DNA from: an uncultured Faecalibacterium sp.
GTDB taxonomy: Bacteria > Bacillota > Clostridia > Oscillospirales > Ruminococcaceae
NCBI GenBank assembly: GCA_934525325.1
Contig: CAKSZE010000009.1
Span: 1-40,229 of the forward strand
Direction: 5' to 3'
DNA length: 40,229 nucleotides
Part shown: positions 23,320 to 32,212 of the stretch, piece by piece
Numbering within the stretch: position 1 is the first letter of the stretch
Layout of the letters: the number at the start of each line of letters is the position of its first letter
The notes under the pieces: model-generated
What the model saw: only the letters and a program-made list of their open reading frames with translations
What the model was told of the DNA's origin: nothing
The model's database searches: none
Position numbers and translations under genes: made by a program

Positions 23320-24873
23320 ATGAAGAAAATACGTCATGTTATTTTTGCACTTTTTTCAACAGTCTTTCTCCTTTCCGTGTGTTTGAGCGCCTATGCTGCG
23401 GATCAGAATTATTTTTTGCAGCAGTACCGCACCGCGCCGGGCTGCCTTCAGTTAGATTGTTCGGCGCTGGAGGGTGCAAAACCGGAAATGTTCACCGCGG
23501 AGCTGGGCGGGCAGGAAATTCCTGTGACAGCATTAGACACAGCGGAAGCGGAAAATCTTGCAACCACGGTATATTGTCTTGTGGATATCTCCGGCTCTAT
23601 GCATGCAGAACAGATGGAATATGCACAGAACGTTTTGCGGGCGCTGGCTGCTCAGATGGGGGAAGCCGACCATTTGGTGATCGGAACGCTTGGCAATCAG
23701 CTGACGCATAGCAAATTGTTATCCACAAAAGAGGAAATGGAAGAGGCCATCTCCGCATTGGCCGCAGACAGCCACGAGGACACTAACCTGTATGCGGGCA
23801 TCGTGGAGAGCCTGCACTTTCTTACGACCGATACCAGCGTGGATGCACGGCGCTGCCTGATGATCCTTTCGGATGGAGAGGATGACCAGAAGAGCGGCAT
23901 CACCCAAAATGAAGCAGATAAGGCCGTTCAGGCTTCCGGCGTTCCCGTCTATACGGTTGCCACCTTGCGCAATGCGCCGACACAGGCACAGCAGGAATAT
24001 GCAAAGATCCTTGGCAGCTTTGCGCGACTGTCTACGGGCGGGGAACATTTTGCTCCGCAGTTGGATGATCTGCCCGCAGAACAGGTTGCACAGCGTATCT
24101 GGGAACACTGCAAGAACGGTCTGGTTCTGACGCTGGATACTTCCGGGGTCACGTCCGAAAAAGATGAGATGCTGCTGAGAGTCACCTACACGGAAGGGCA
24201 GACTTCTTATGCGGATACGCTGACCATCTACACCAAGGACCTGCTTCCGGCGAAACAGCCCGAACCGGAAACGTCCCCGGCACCGGCTGCCGAAGCTGAA
24301 CCGCAGGCGGGCTTTCCCACCGCAGTCGTTATCATTGGCATCCTTGTCGTGCTGGCCGCTGTAATTGTCGCGGTCGTGCTGGTACAGAAGCGGAAGAAAG
24401 AGGCCGAACGCGCCGCAGCGGAAAAAGAAGCGGAAGAAGCGCGCCGCCGGCAGGAAGAGGAAGAACGGAAAAAGCAGGAACAGCAGGCCATCCTGCTTGC
24501 GGGGAACGGCGCGGAACCGCCTGTTCAGCCCCGGACGGTACAAGGATATGAGCTGCTGCTGACCGCCATCGGCTATGAAAATATCGTCAGACGTTTAAGG
24601 CTTCCCGAAGGAAAAGAACAGACGGTCGGCCGGACGAATAAAGCCGATATCGTTCTGGATGCCAGCGACAAACGGCTGTCCGGCGTACATTGCAGCTTGT
24701 CCTGCACCAATGGTATTTTGCGTGTTATGGACAAACGCTCGACCAACGGTACTTCTGTAAACGGCGTGCCTACTGTGCCAATGGGCATCGTCATTGTACC
24801 CAACGGCAGCGTTTTACGGGTAGGCAGCTACGAATACCGCGTGGAGATCAAAAAGGCCACATGGACGGTGTAA
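23320..24873 (+). CDS. Extracellular VWA domain / TM / cytoplasmic FHA protein
   Basis: The 517-residue protein has a signal peptide (1-26, cut after SAYA), a VWA domain (82-265) with an intact MIDAS (Asp89-x-Ser91-x-Ser93 in DISGSM, Thr155 in EDTNLY, Asp185 in ILSDGEDD), and a beta-rich spacer. One helix (332-355) follows, then a charged Arg/Glu coiled coil (356-390) and an FHA domain (432-510) with VGRTNKADI, LSGVHC and STNGTSV. A metal-dependent ligand or partner could be bound outside and signalled inside. I chose the ATG at 23320, which has GAGG upstream at 11 nt; a GTG four codons earlier has no ribosome binding site. Confidence 0.9.
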   Translation: MKKIRHVIFALFSTVFLLSVCLSAYAADQNYFLQQYRTAPGCLQLDCSALEGAKPEMFTAELGGQEIPVTALDTAEAENLATTVYCLVDISGSMHAEQMEYAQNVLRALAAQMGEADHLVIGTLGNQLTHSKLLSTKEEMEEAISALAADSHEDTNLYAGIVESLHFLTTDTSVDARRCLMILSDGEDDQKSGITQNEADKAVQASGVPVYTVATLRNAPTQAQQEYAKILGSFARLSTGGEHFAPQLDDLPAEQVAQRIWEHCKNGLVLTLDTSGVTSEKDEMLLRVTYTEGQTSYADTLTIYTKDLLPAKQPEPETSPAPAAEAEPQAGFPTAVVIIGILVVLAAVIVAVVLVQKRKKEAERAAAEKEAEEARRRQEEEERKKQEQQAILLAGNGAEPPVQPRTVQGYELLLTAIGYENIVRRLRLPEGKEQTVGRTNKADIVLDASDKRLSGVHCSLSCTNGILRVMDKRSTNGTSVNGVPTVPMGIVIVPNGSVLRVGSYEYRVEIKKATWTV

Positions 24874-24907
24874 ACCATAAAAAGAGTAAAGCAAAGGGTG
24901 GAAAATC

Positions 24908-27319
24908 ATGACTGTCAATCGTTGTCCGCATTGTATGGAAGAACTTGGGGAAATAAATGGGAACTTTTGCCCCTTCTGCGGATTTAATGCGGCGCAGAAC
25001 CCCCAGCCGCCGGAGGCTTTGCCCCGGGAGAGCATCCTGCACGGAAAATATCTTATCGGCGATGTGCTGGGGCGGGGCGGCTTCGGCATTACTTACATCG
25101 GCTTTGACCTTTCATTGGAAAGCAAAGTCGCCATCAAAGAGTACTATCCTTCCGGCTCTGCCATGCGCAGAGAGGGCGAAAGCTCTTTGTACTGGAACAG
25201 TACCTGCGCATCCCAAACGAGCCGTCAGGGTGCATACGATGATTTTCTGAAGGAAGCGCGCAAGATGGCGCGTGTGGATAGCATTCCGTCCATTGTTCGT
25301 GTGCGGGAAACCTTCCTTGAAAACGAAACGGCTTATATCGTTATGGACTATGTCGAGGGCGAAACGCTCAAGACCCGGCTCAAGCGGGACGGCGTGCTGA
25401 CTTATTCTGCATGTTATGCAATGCTTCGCCCGATGATGGAGGATCTCCAGAAAGTACATCAGCTGGGCATCATCCACCGCGACATCAGCCCAGACAATAT
25501 CATGATCCAGAAGGACGGCAGTGTGAAACTGCTGGATCTGGGCGCGGCAAAAGACCTGAGCAAAAAGTCCGATGGCCAGTCCCAGCTGGTGACCAAAAAC
25601 GGGTTCAGCCCGGCTGAACAGTACATGGACAGCGGAAAGATCGGCCCTTGGACGGATGTATATGCGCTCTGCGCCACCATCTACTATGCCTGTTACGGAA
25701 AGCTTGTGCCGCAGGCGTTGGAACGGCTCGATCAGGACACCCTGACCTTTGATCTGCCGGCCAAAGAAGCCATTCCGCAGAACGTGATCGAGACATTGAA
25801 AAAGGGCTTGGCCATTCGCGCCGCGGAACGCATCCAGAGCGTAGAAGAGTTGATGCAGCGGTTAAATGTATCTGCTGCAAGACCTGCGCCGATCCCCCAG
25901 CCCGCTGCAAAACAGGGAAAACCGAAAAAGTCCAATTTAGCAGTAAGCGTGCTGAAAAAGGTTCTTCTGGGATTTATGATCCTGTGCACGGCATTTGTGC
26001 TGTTCCTGTTCTACGCCGCATACCGGGGCGCACAGATGACGGCTGCAGAGAATGCCGCCAGCAGTGCATCCATGGCGGCTGCCGAGAGTGCGGCATCCTT
26101 GGAAGTGTCCAGCGAAGCACCCAGTGAAAGCCCTGCATCCAGTGCGGCCTCTTCTGCACAGACGGCGGTACAGTATACGGCACAGTATCGCGTGGACGAA
26201 GCCGGCGGCGGCAGTTTAAGCGATGGCTTTGCATCGGGCGCAGACACGGTGTTCAAGCAGTTTACGGATCCGTCTCAAGCTATCTCGGTAACGGCAACAC
26301 CGGCAGAAGGATATGTTTTTGTCGAATGGAGTGACGGCATAACCTCCCGATCCCGCACGGACACCGATTTTAAGCAGGATCTGGCTGTGACGGCTATTTT
26401 TGCGCAGGCTTCGGTACAGATCGATGGCAAGCCCGATGGTTCCCGCGTCACCGTCAAGGCTTCGCTCAAAGGCGACTGTATCAATGCAAAAAATTTGCGC
26501 TGGTATGCAGATGGCTCTGAAGTGGAATCCGCTGCGGGAAAGACCAGCCTCACCGTGAACAATACAGAAACGGCAGATAAAACCATTAAGGTCTATGCCG
26601 TTGTCGTGTATAACGATTGTAAGATCACCAGCAATACCCTGACTTGCAAACTTACCGGAAAGAAACAGGCGGCATCTTCTTCCAGTTCTTCCGCCAGTTC
26701 TTCTTCCACGGCTTCTGCATCCAGCAGCCAAGCCAAACCTGCCGTGCAGACTGTGACAAATCAGTCTATCACGGTCAGTGCCGGAGAAAAAGGCACTTAC
26801 ACCGGACAGTGGGCAGACGGAAAGCCGTCCGGGCAGGGCAAAATGGTACTGGATAAAGGCGGCGTCTATGAAGGAAATTGGGAAAATGGCCTTCGCAATG
26901 GTCAGGGGACTTTTACTTTTTCCAATGGTGCAAAATATGAAGGCAACTGGAAAAACGATGTGCGTATCGGCCAGGGAAAGATGACCTACACAGATGGCAG
27001 TGTCTATGAAGGAAATTGGCAAAATAATAAGCAAAATGGACAAGGCAAGTGTACATACGCCGGTGGAGATATTTATGAAGGCAACTGGAAAGATGATAAA
27101 CGAAGTGGCCAAGGTAAGTATACATACTCCGATGGAACTATTTATGAAGGTAACTGGGTAGATGGCAAGAAAAGTGGCCATGGAAAACTTATTTGGAAGA
27201 GTGGTACCGTTTACGAGGGAGACTTTATGAATGGTAAATTTAACGGCCAAGGAACTATAACCTATACCGATGGTACTACAAAATCCGGCACATGGAAAGA
27301 CGATGAATTTGTTGGCTAA
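24908..27319 (+). CDS. Transmembrane Ser/Thr kinase with InlB-like and MORN-repeat ectodomain
   Basis: The 803-residue protein starts with a zinc ribbon (CPHC at 6-9, CPFC at 21-24). The kinase domain (47-320) has GRGGFG, Lys77 in VAIKEYYP, HRDISPDN (Asp192), DLG instead of DFG (Asp210) and SPAEQY. One helix (349-372) leads to an Ala/Ser linker, an InlB-type bacterial repeat (420-500, ATPAEGYVFVEWSDG), an Ig-like domain (502-585), a Ser-rich linker and eight MORN repeats at an exact 23-residue period (631-796, YEGNW). The sensor part should be outside. The last MORN repeats are noticeably more AT-rich than the kinase. It ends the operon. Confidence 0.92.
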   Translation: MTVNRCPHCMEELGEINGNFCPFCGFNAAQNPQPPEALPRESILHGKYLIGDVLGRGGFGITYIGFDLSLESKVAIKEYYPSGSAMRREGESSLYWNSTCASQTSRQGAYDDFLKEARKMARVDSIPSIVRVRETFLENETAYIVMDYVEGETLKTRLKRDGVLTYSACYAMLRPMMEDLQKVHQLGIIHRDISPDNIMIQKDGSVKLLDLGAAKDLSKKSDGQSQLVTKNGFSPAEQYMDSGKIGPWTDVYALCATIYYACYGKLVPQALERLDQDTLTFDLPAKEAIPQNVIETLKKGLAIRAAERIQSVEELMQRLNVSAARPAPIPQPAAKQGKPKKSNLAVSVLKKVLLGFMILCTAFVLFLFYAAYRGAQMTAAENAASSASMAAAESAASLEVSSEAPSESPASSAASSAQTAVQYTAQYRVDEAGGGSLSDGFASGADTVFKQFTDPSQAISVTATPAEGYVFVEWSDGITSRSRTDTDFKQDLAVTAIFAQASVQIDGKPDGSRVTVKASLKGDCINAKNLRWYADGSEVESAAGKTSLTVNNTETADKTIKVYAVVVYNDCKITSNTLTCKLTGKKQAASSSSSSASSSSTASASSSQAKPAVQTVTNQSITVSAGEKGTYTGQWADGKPSGQGKMVLDKGGVYEGNWENGLRNGQGTFTFSNGAKYEGNWKNDVRIGQGKMTYTDGSVYEGNWQNNKQNGQGKCTYAGGDIYEGNWKDDKRSGQGKYTYSDGTIYEGNWVDGKKSGHGKLIWKSGTVYEGDFMNGKFNGQGTITYTDGTTKSGTWKDDEFVG

Positions 27320-27484
27320 AGCCGCTCCTCCTTCCGAAGCTGCGGCAACCAGCGCGGGCTGGCATCAACTTGCATTTTTTGAATCGGATGCTTCAAATCC
27401 GTATTTGAAATGCCTGTTGGGCTGTGCCTGAATCCCCTTTCGTTCTGCATCGTACGGTGCAGGCAGCGCAGACACTTTTATAGC
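27320..27484. other. Right boundary of the accessory island
   Basis: No gene is seen. Two small hairpins occur: CCAGC/GCTGG near 27351 and TTCAAAT/ATTTGAA near 27393. There is no copy of the tRNA-Met 3' end, of the IS-like end or of the 18-bp recombination site, so no attachment site is recognised. Confidence 0.4.
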
Positions 27485-27514
27485 AAAAAAGACACCCTTT
27501 CGGGTGTCTTTTTT
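27485..27514. terminator. Bidirectional terminator between the island operon and the ABC exporter gene
   Basis: A perfect 13-bp stem (27485-27497 with 27502-27514) with a TTTC loop, A6 on the left and T6 on the right. It serves the convergent ends of the plus-strand operon and the minus-strand ABC gene. Confidence 0.92.
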
Positions 27515-27529
27515 GTATTTCAGGGGCTT

Positions 27530-29320
27530 TTATTCCCCATCCTCTGCGGGCAGCTGGTTCCACAGGCGGTAGTAGACGCCCTGCTTTTCCAGCAGCTGGG
27601 CGTGGGTGCCCTGCTCCACGATGCCCTCCTCGCCCAGCACAAGGATGCGGTCGTAGTCCTTGATGGTGGTCAGGCGGTGGGCGATGGTCAGGGTGGTGCG
27701 GCCATGGGCCAGCTTTTCAAGGCTCTGTCCCACAAGGATCTCGCTCTCGTTGTCCAGTGCACTGGTGGCTTCGTCCAGAATCAGGATGGGCGGGTTCTTC
27801 AAAAACACCCGGGCAATGGCGATGCGCTGCTTCTGTCCGCCGGACAGCTTGACGCCGCGCTCGCCCACATAGGTGTCGTAGCCGTCCTTCAGCGCAAGGA
27901 TGAACTTTTCCGCGCCCGCCAGCCGGGCGGCGGCTTCGATCTCCTGCCGGGTGGCACCGGGCTTGCCGTAGGCGATGTTCTGCGCCACCGTGCCGCTGAA
28001 CAGGTACACGTCCTGCTGCACGATGCCGATATCCTGCCGCAGGCTCTTCAAGGTGACGCGGCGGATATCCTGCCCGTCAATGAGGATGCGGCCGCTGGTC
28101 ACCTCGTAAAAGCGGGGGATCAGGTTGCACAGGGTGGTCTTGCCGCCGCCGGAGGCACCCACCAGCGCCAGACGCTCCCCGGCGCGGATGTCCAGACTGA
28201 CGTCGTGCAGCACCTTGTTGTGGTCGTCCGGGTACTCAAAGCACACCTTCTCGAACCGGATCTCGCCGGGGCCGGGCTGCAGGGGCACGGCGTCCGGGGC
28301 GTCCTTGATGGCCACCGGGGTGTCCATGATCTCGGCAAAGCGCTCGATGCCGGTCATGCCGCGCTGGAACTGCTCGGCAAACTCCACGATGCGCCGGATG
28401 GTGGCGATGAGGGTGGTGACGTAGAGCATATAGGCCACCATATCACCGGCGGTGATCTTACCGTATACCAGCGACAGGCCGCCCGCCAGAATGACCACCA
28501 GATACATCAGGCCGTCAAACAGGCGGGTGGAGGTGTTGAACGCACCCATGGCGTAGTAGCCAAGGGTCTTGATCTGCTCAAAGGCGCGGTTGCCCTTGGC
28601 GAACTTTTCCCGTTCCTCGTCCTCGGCGGCAAAGGCTTTGACCACGCCCTGTCCCAGCAGACTGTCCTCGATGGTGGAGTTCAGCTCGCCGATCTGGACG
28701 CGCTGCTGACGGAACCGCGCCCGCAGACGGCCGTTCAGGTACACCGACACCACACCCATCAGCGGCACACAGGCAAACACTGCCAAGGTCAGCGGGATGC
28801 TGGCACGGCACAGGATGACAAAGGACGCCACGATCTTGATGCCCGCGATGAAAAATTCCTCCGGGCAGTGGTGGGCAAACTCGGTCACATCGAACAGGTC
28901 GTTCGTGATGCGACCCATGATGGTGCCCACCTTGGTGTTGTTGTAGTAGGTGTGGTCCAGCTGCAACAAATGGTCAAAGGCATCCCGGCGCATATCCGTC
29001 TCGATATGCACGCCCATGATGTGACCGATGCTGGACATATAATAGCTGGCTGCGCCGTCGATGATGCGCAGCACAAAGTAGAGCGCCGCCAGCTTCAGCA
29101 CGATGCCCGCCGTCAGGGTGATGCCCACCCCCATGGCAGAGTTGGTAATGATGCTCATGATCTTGGGCAGCACGATATCGCACAGGGTGGTCAGCGCTGC
29201 GCAGAACAGATCCAGGCACAGCACCATCTTATAGCTTGCCAGATAGGGCAGAAAACGCCGGATCAGCGCACCGCTGCTTGCGTGGTGCGCCCCGGGGTCG
29301 TTAGGCTTAGTTTTCGGCAT
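27530..29320 (-). CDS. ABC exporter, fused permease and ATPase
   Basis: The 596-residue half-transporter has a six-helix ABC membrane domain (residues 20-310) and an ATPase domain (350-590). Motifs are Walker A GASGGGKTTL, signature LSGGQKQR, Walker B ILILDEATSALD and switch IAHRL. It belongs to the MsbA/LmrA-like multidrug and lipid exporter group; substrate unknown. No partner half is adjacent, so a homodimer is likely. I chose the ATG at 29320, preceded by GGAGG; the frame extends 24 codons upstream without support. It follows the YggS-type gene at 19 nt. Confidence 0.92.
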   Translation of the reverse strand: MPKTKPNDPGAHHASSGALIRRFLPYLASYKMVLCLDLFCAALTTLCDIVLPKIMSIITNSAMGVGITLTAGIVLKLAALYFVLRIIDGAASYYMSSIGHIMGVHIETDMRRDAFDHLLQLDHTYYNNTKVGTIMGRITNDLFDVTEFAHHCPEEFFIAGIKIVASFVILCRASIPLTLAVFACVPLMGVVSVYLNGRLRARFRQQRVQIGELNSTIEDSLLGQGVVKAFAAEDEEREKFAKGNRAFEQIKTLGYYAMGAFNTSTRLFDGLMYLVVILAGGLSLVYGKITAGDMVAYMLYVTTLIATIRRIVEFAEQFQRGMTGIERFAEIMDTPVAIKDAPDAVPLQPGPGEIRFEKVCFEYPDDHNKVLHDVSLDIRAGERLALVGASGGGKTTLCNLIPRFYEVTSGRILIDGQDIRRVTLKSLRQDIGIVQQDVYLFSGTVAQNIAYGKPGATRQEIEAAARLAGAEKFILALKDGYDTYVGERGVKLSGGQKQRIAIARVFLKNPPILILDEATSALDNESEILVGQSLEKLAHGRTTLTIAHRLTTIKDYDRILVLGEEGIVEQGTHAQLLEKQGVYYRLWNQLPAEDGE

Positions 29321-29339
29321 GGTTCCTCCGTTATTATCG

Positions 29340-30059
29340 TTACTTTTTACTGTAATCCCGCTCGCCGTAGATGGCGGTGCCGATGCGCACAAGGGTAGCG
29401 CCCTCGCGGATGGCGTTTTCGAAATCGCCGCTCATGCCCATGGAAAGGGTCTGCATCTCCACGTTGCGGTAGCCCCGCTCCCCTGCCCGGACGAACAGCT
29501 GGTGCACCTGCGCCAGATACCGGCGGTTCTGGGCATCGTCATCGTTCACAGGCGGAATCGCCATCAGGCCTTTCACCCGGATATGCTCCTGTGCGGCGGC
29601 GGTGTCCAGCAGCGGCCAGAGCAGTTCCGGCGCAGCGCCGGTCTTGCTCTCCTCCCCGCCGATGTTCACTTCCAGCAGGATGTCCTGCACGATGCCGGCC
29701 TTGGCGGCTTCCTTCTCGATCGCCAGCAGCAAGTGCTCGCTGTCCACGCTCTGGATCAGGCTTGCCCGCCCCAGCACCTTTTTGATCTTATTGGTCTGCA
29801 AATGGCCGATAAAATGGCTGGGCTTGCCGCAGTAGGCACCGGCATCGTAGTTTGCACACAGCTCCTGCACATGGTTCTCGCCGAACACATCAATGGGCAG
29901 GGCAGCACTGGCGGCAACGGTCTGCGCCGTGCGGGTCTTGCAGGCGGCGCACAGCTGCACCGCTGCCGGGTCGCGTCCGGCTTCCCGGGCGGCTGCGGCC
30001 ATCTTTTCCCGGATCTCGGCCACTGCCTGCCGCATCTCTTCCAACGTTTTTTCTGCCAT
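29340..30059 (-). CDS. YggS / PLPBP family pyridoxal phosphate-binding protein
   Basis: The 239-residue protein matches the YggS/PROSC family: AACKTRTAQTV carries the PLP lysine, and FGENHVQE, HFIGHLQTNK, SMGMSGDFENAI and LVRIGTAIYG are all conserved. Members hold PLP and affect vitamin B6 and amino acid homeostasis without known catalysis. The ATG at 30059 has GGAGG about 10 nt upstream, and the preceding UPF0340 stop is 5 nt away. An open extension of the frame upstream overlaps UPF0340 and is spurious. Confidence 0.92.
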   Translation of the reverse strand: MAEKTLEEMRQAVAEIREKMAAAAREAGRDPAAVQLCAACKTRTAQTVAASAALPIDVFGENHVQELCANYDAGAYCGKPSHFIGHLQTNKIKKVLGRASLIQSVDSEHLLLAIEKEAAKAGIVQDILLEVNIGGEESKTGAAPELLWPLLDTAAAQEHIRVKGLMAIPPVNDDDAQNRRYLAQVHQLFVRAGERGYRNVEMQTLSMGMSGDFENAIREGATLVRIGTAIYGERDYSKK

Positions 30060-30064
30060 CTCGC

Positions 30065-30625
30065 TCAATCCTCCTCGGTATAGCGGGCGCGCTCGCCGCC
30101 GATCAGCTTCGGGCGGGTGTAGGCGCACAGAATGTTTGCTTCGCCGATCTTTGCAAGGCTCAGCCGCACCGGCACCGCCACCCGCTTCAGGTGCATCCCG
30201 ATCAGGGTGCCGCCGATATCCATGCCCGCGTTGGCGCGGATCTCTTCCACCGCCACCGGGTCTTTGAAGTTCTTCCAGCAGGTGGTGGCCCAGCTGCCGC
30301 CCGCATGGGGACGGGGCACGACGCACACTTCCTCCCAGCCGTACTTCTCTGCGGCTTCCCGCTCAAGGATAAGGGCACGGTTCAGGTGCTCGCAGCACTG
30401 GGCTGCCAGCCAGATGCCTTTTTCTGCCAGCACCGGCGCAGCGCCCGCGTACAGCGCCCGGGCGGCTTCCAGGCTGGAATCCTTGCCGATGTGACCGCCC
30501 ACCATCTCACTGGAAGAGCAGCCCACCACGAGCACATCTCCCTTTTTCAGCTTTGCCGCAGCCACCAGCTCGGTCATGGCCTGCCGCGCTTCGGTCTCGA
30601 TCTGTTTTGCAAATGCTTCGGTCAT
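30065..30625 (-). CDS. UPF0340 / TIGR01440 family protein
   Basis: The 186-residue protein matches the UPF0340 (YwlG) family: VVGCSSSEMVGGHIGKDSS, QCCEHLNRALILERE, VVPRPHAGGSWAT and GMDIGGTLIGMHLK are its characteristic segments. Function is unknown; the fold resembles phosphate- or acetyl-group-binding proteins. It lies between the propeller protein and the YggS-type gene with short spacers, probably in one transcript. Confidence 0.88.
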   Translation of the reverse strand: MTEAFAKQIETEARQAMTELVAAAKLKKGDVLVVGCSSSEMVGGHIGKDSSLEAARALYAGAAPVLAEKGIWLAAQCCEHLNRALILEREAAEKYGWEEVCVVPRPHAGGSWATTCWKNFKDPVAVEEIRANAGMDIGGTLIGMHLKRVAVPVRLSLAKIGEANILCAYTRPKLIGGERARYTEED

Positions 30626-30640
30626 ACAAAAACACCTCGC

Positions 30641-31954
30641 TTATCGGTTTGCAGCCAGCAGGCTATCTGCCCCTGCTGCACCGAAATATACTTTACTTTC
30701 CACCGGACACACCGCCGCGCAGCTGTCCTGTGCAAGGCCGGTAAAGGTCTGCTCCCAAGTACCGGTGGCAAGGTTTACCGCTTCGGCACAGGGAGCGTCT
30801 GCGGTGCGCCGGAACAGCCGCTCCTGCGTATTCTGTCCCGCCCGCAGGGCGATGCCCCGCAGCAGGGTGCTGTCCGCGTTCTTTTCCAGCCAGCTGCTGC
30901 ACGCCCAGCGGTAGCTGATGTACAGCGTGCCGTCCGTGTCCGCAGCCAGTGCACCGGGATAGCCCGGCAGACCAGCAAAGGCGGCAGTGCAGCCCCGTCC
31001 CCCGGCGGTCAGCTCCCGGGCAGCGGCATCCACCGCCCAGATGCAGCGGCTGCCAAGGTCGGAGACATACAGCGTGCCGCCGTCCGGGCTGAGCGCCAGA
31101 CCGGCAGCGCCTGCCACCCCGCCCAGCACCTTTTCCACCGTGCGGGCGGCGGGGTCGTACACATACACGCAGCCGGTGGCGGTGTGCGCCAGCAGCTCAG
31201 TGCGCAGGGCACTTTCCAGCCCGTTCTCCGCGCCTGCCGCCGCAGCCACTGCAAAGTACACCTTGCCCGCCGGGCTTACCTCCACGGCAGATACCGCCCC
31301 CAGCGGCGCACCGTCCAGCTGGGTGACCACCTGTTCCACCGCTGCACCCCAGCTGTCGTGCTTGGCGCGGCATAAGGTGCCCCCGGCGGTGGTCAGCTGG
31401 GTCAGCCACACATCCCCGGCAGCATCAAAGGCAAAGCCGGTCAGCTCCCCTTCCACGCTCAGGATGGCGGCAGCGTGCCCGCCATCGGTGCGCACAAGGT
31501 CGCTGGTGCGCTTTTTCAGGGCGGCACCGTTCCACACGGCGGCATACAACAGGCCATCCCTTTCGCGGATGCAGTCCACGCCCTGATACTCTCCCAGTTC
31601 CAGCCGGTCTTTCCGGTCGGTGGAAACGGCCGTCTGCATCGCGCCCGTCTCCTGCCGGAGGTCGGGGGCTTTATAGGCCTGCGGCGGGGTGTCGATGGGA
31701 CGGAAGCCCAGCGCATACACCAGCACCAGCAGGATGCCCACCCCGAACACGGTGCTGGCGGTGCGGAACCGCTTGAGCATGGCGTCCCGCTCAATGGCCA
31801 TCTGTGCGGCATACTCTGCCCGGCGGCGCGCCGCCATGGCGTTGGCGCGGTTGGCACGCCGCATCCACCGGTCCACGAATAACGCCACCCGCGGCCCCAC
31901 CGTGAGGGATGCAATGGCCAGTATGAGCAAAAATTCGATCAGTCCGATTCGCAT
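30641..31954 (-). CDS. TatA-like anchored beta-propeller protein
   Basis: The 437-residue protein starts MRIGLIEFLLILAIASLTVG followed by PR, closely resembling the TatA/TatB N-terminal helix and its glycine-proline hinge. An amphipathic basic stretch (33-65) follows, then a second helix (66-86). The rest (100-437) is a beta-propeller of the NHL/SMP-30 type with repeats such as VSPAGKVYF, LSPDGGTLYVSDLGS and ADTDGTLYISY. The propeller is probably outside. The function is unknown. Whether the N-terminus truly relates to TatA or only mimics it is undecided. It is first in the operon with UPF0340, YggS-type and ABC genes. Confidence 0.68.
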   Translation of the reverse strand: MRIGLIEFLLILAIASLTVGPRVALFVDRWMRRANRANAMAARRRAEYAAQMAIERDAMLKRFRTASTVFGVGILLVLVYALGFRPIDTPPQAYKAPDLRQETGAMQTAVSTDRKDRLELGEYQGVDCIRERDGLLYAAVWNGAALKKRTSDLVRTDGGHAAAILSVEGELTGFAFDAAGDVWLTQLTTAGGTLCRAKHDSWGAAVEQVVTQLDGAPLGAVSAVEVSPAGKVYFAVAAAAGAENGLESALRTELLAHTATGCVYVYDPAARTVEKVLGGVAGAAGLALSPDGGTLYVSDLGSRCIWAVDAAARELTAGGRGCTAAFAGLPGYPGALAADTDGTLYISYRWACSSWLEKNADSTLLRGIALRAGQNTQERLFRRTADAPCAEAVNLATGTWEQTFTGLAQDSCAAVCPVESKVYFGAAGADSLLAANR

Positions 31955-32012
31955 AAGCGCTTTTCCTTATCTCTGAAAAACCTGCGGACAGCGCACTGTC
32001 CTTTATCGCTAA

Positions 32013-32041
32013 AGTATAGCATTCCTGCGCAAAAAGGGCAA
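32013..32041 (-). promoter_or_regulatory. Sigma-A promoter of the propeller-UPF0340-YggS-ABC operon
   Basis: On the minus strand TTGCCC (32036-32041) and TATACT (32013-32018) are 17 bp apart, about 60 nt before the start codon. Confidence 0.65.
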
Positions 32042-32157
32042 GCGGGACAAAAAGAACTGCCGCACAGCGTCGTGCAGCAGTTCTTCTAAGAACAACGATT
32101 TCAAATGGCCTCGGCGTTGCTCTGGCCATGCGCAGCGGAATGATTCTTTAAAATTGA

Positions 32158-32191
32158 GTGTTCATCGCGGCCTGCGGGCCGCGATGAACAC
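32158..32191 (-). terminator. Terminator after the glycosyltransferase gene
   Basis: A perfect 15-bp stem with a 4-nt loop (TGCG) lies 22 nt after the glycosyltransferase stop. ATTTTA follows 5 nt beyond on the minus strand; on the plus strand ATTTTT follows, so it may act both ways. Confidence 0.75.
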
Positions 32192-32212
32192 ATTTTTACG
32201 AGAGGGGATGCC

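Noticed and set aside
26795..27310. CRISPR-like or satellite DNA repeat
   Set aside because: The 69-nt period is the coding unit of the MORN repeats, in frame, with diverged sequence and no spacers.
15099..27319. Type VI secretion PpkA/PppA/Fha regulatory module
   Set aside because: FHA, kinase and phosphatase are shared with it, but no tss structural gene is present, the organism is Gram-positive in character, and PrsW, VWA-FHA and MORN parts have no place there.
15099..27319. Prophage or conjugative element
   Set aside because: No capsid, portal, terminase, relaxase or type IV secretion genes are present. The recombinase is Xer-sized and has its own paired sites beside it.
27320..27484. 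Right attachment site copying the tRNA-Met 3' end or the 18-bp recombination site
   Set aside because: Neither sequence is found here by reading both strands.
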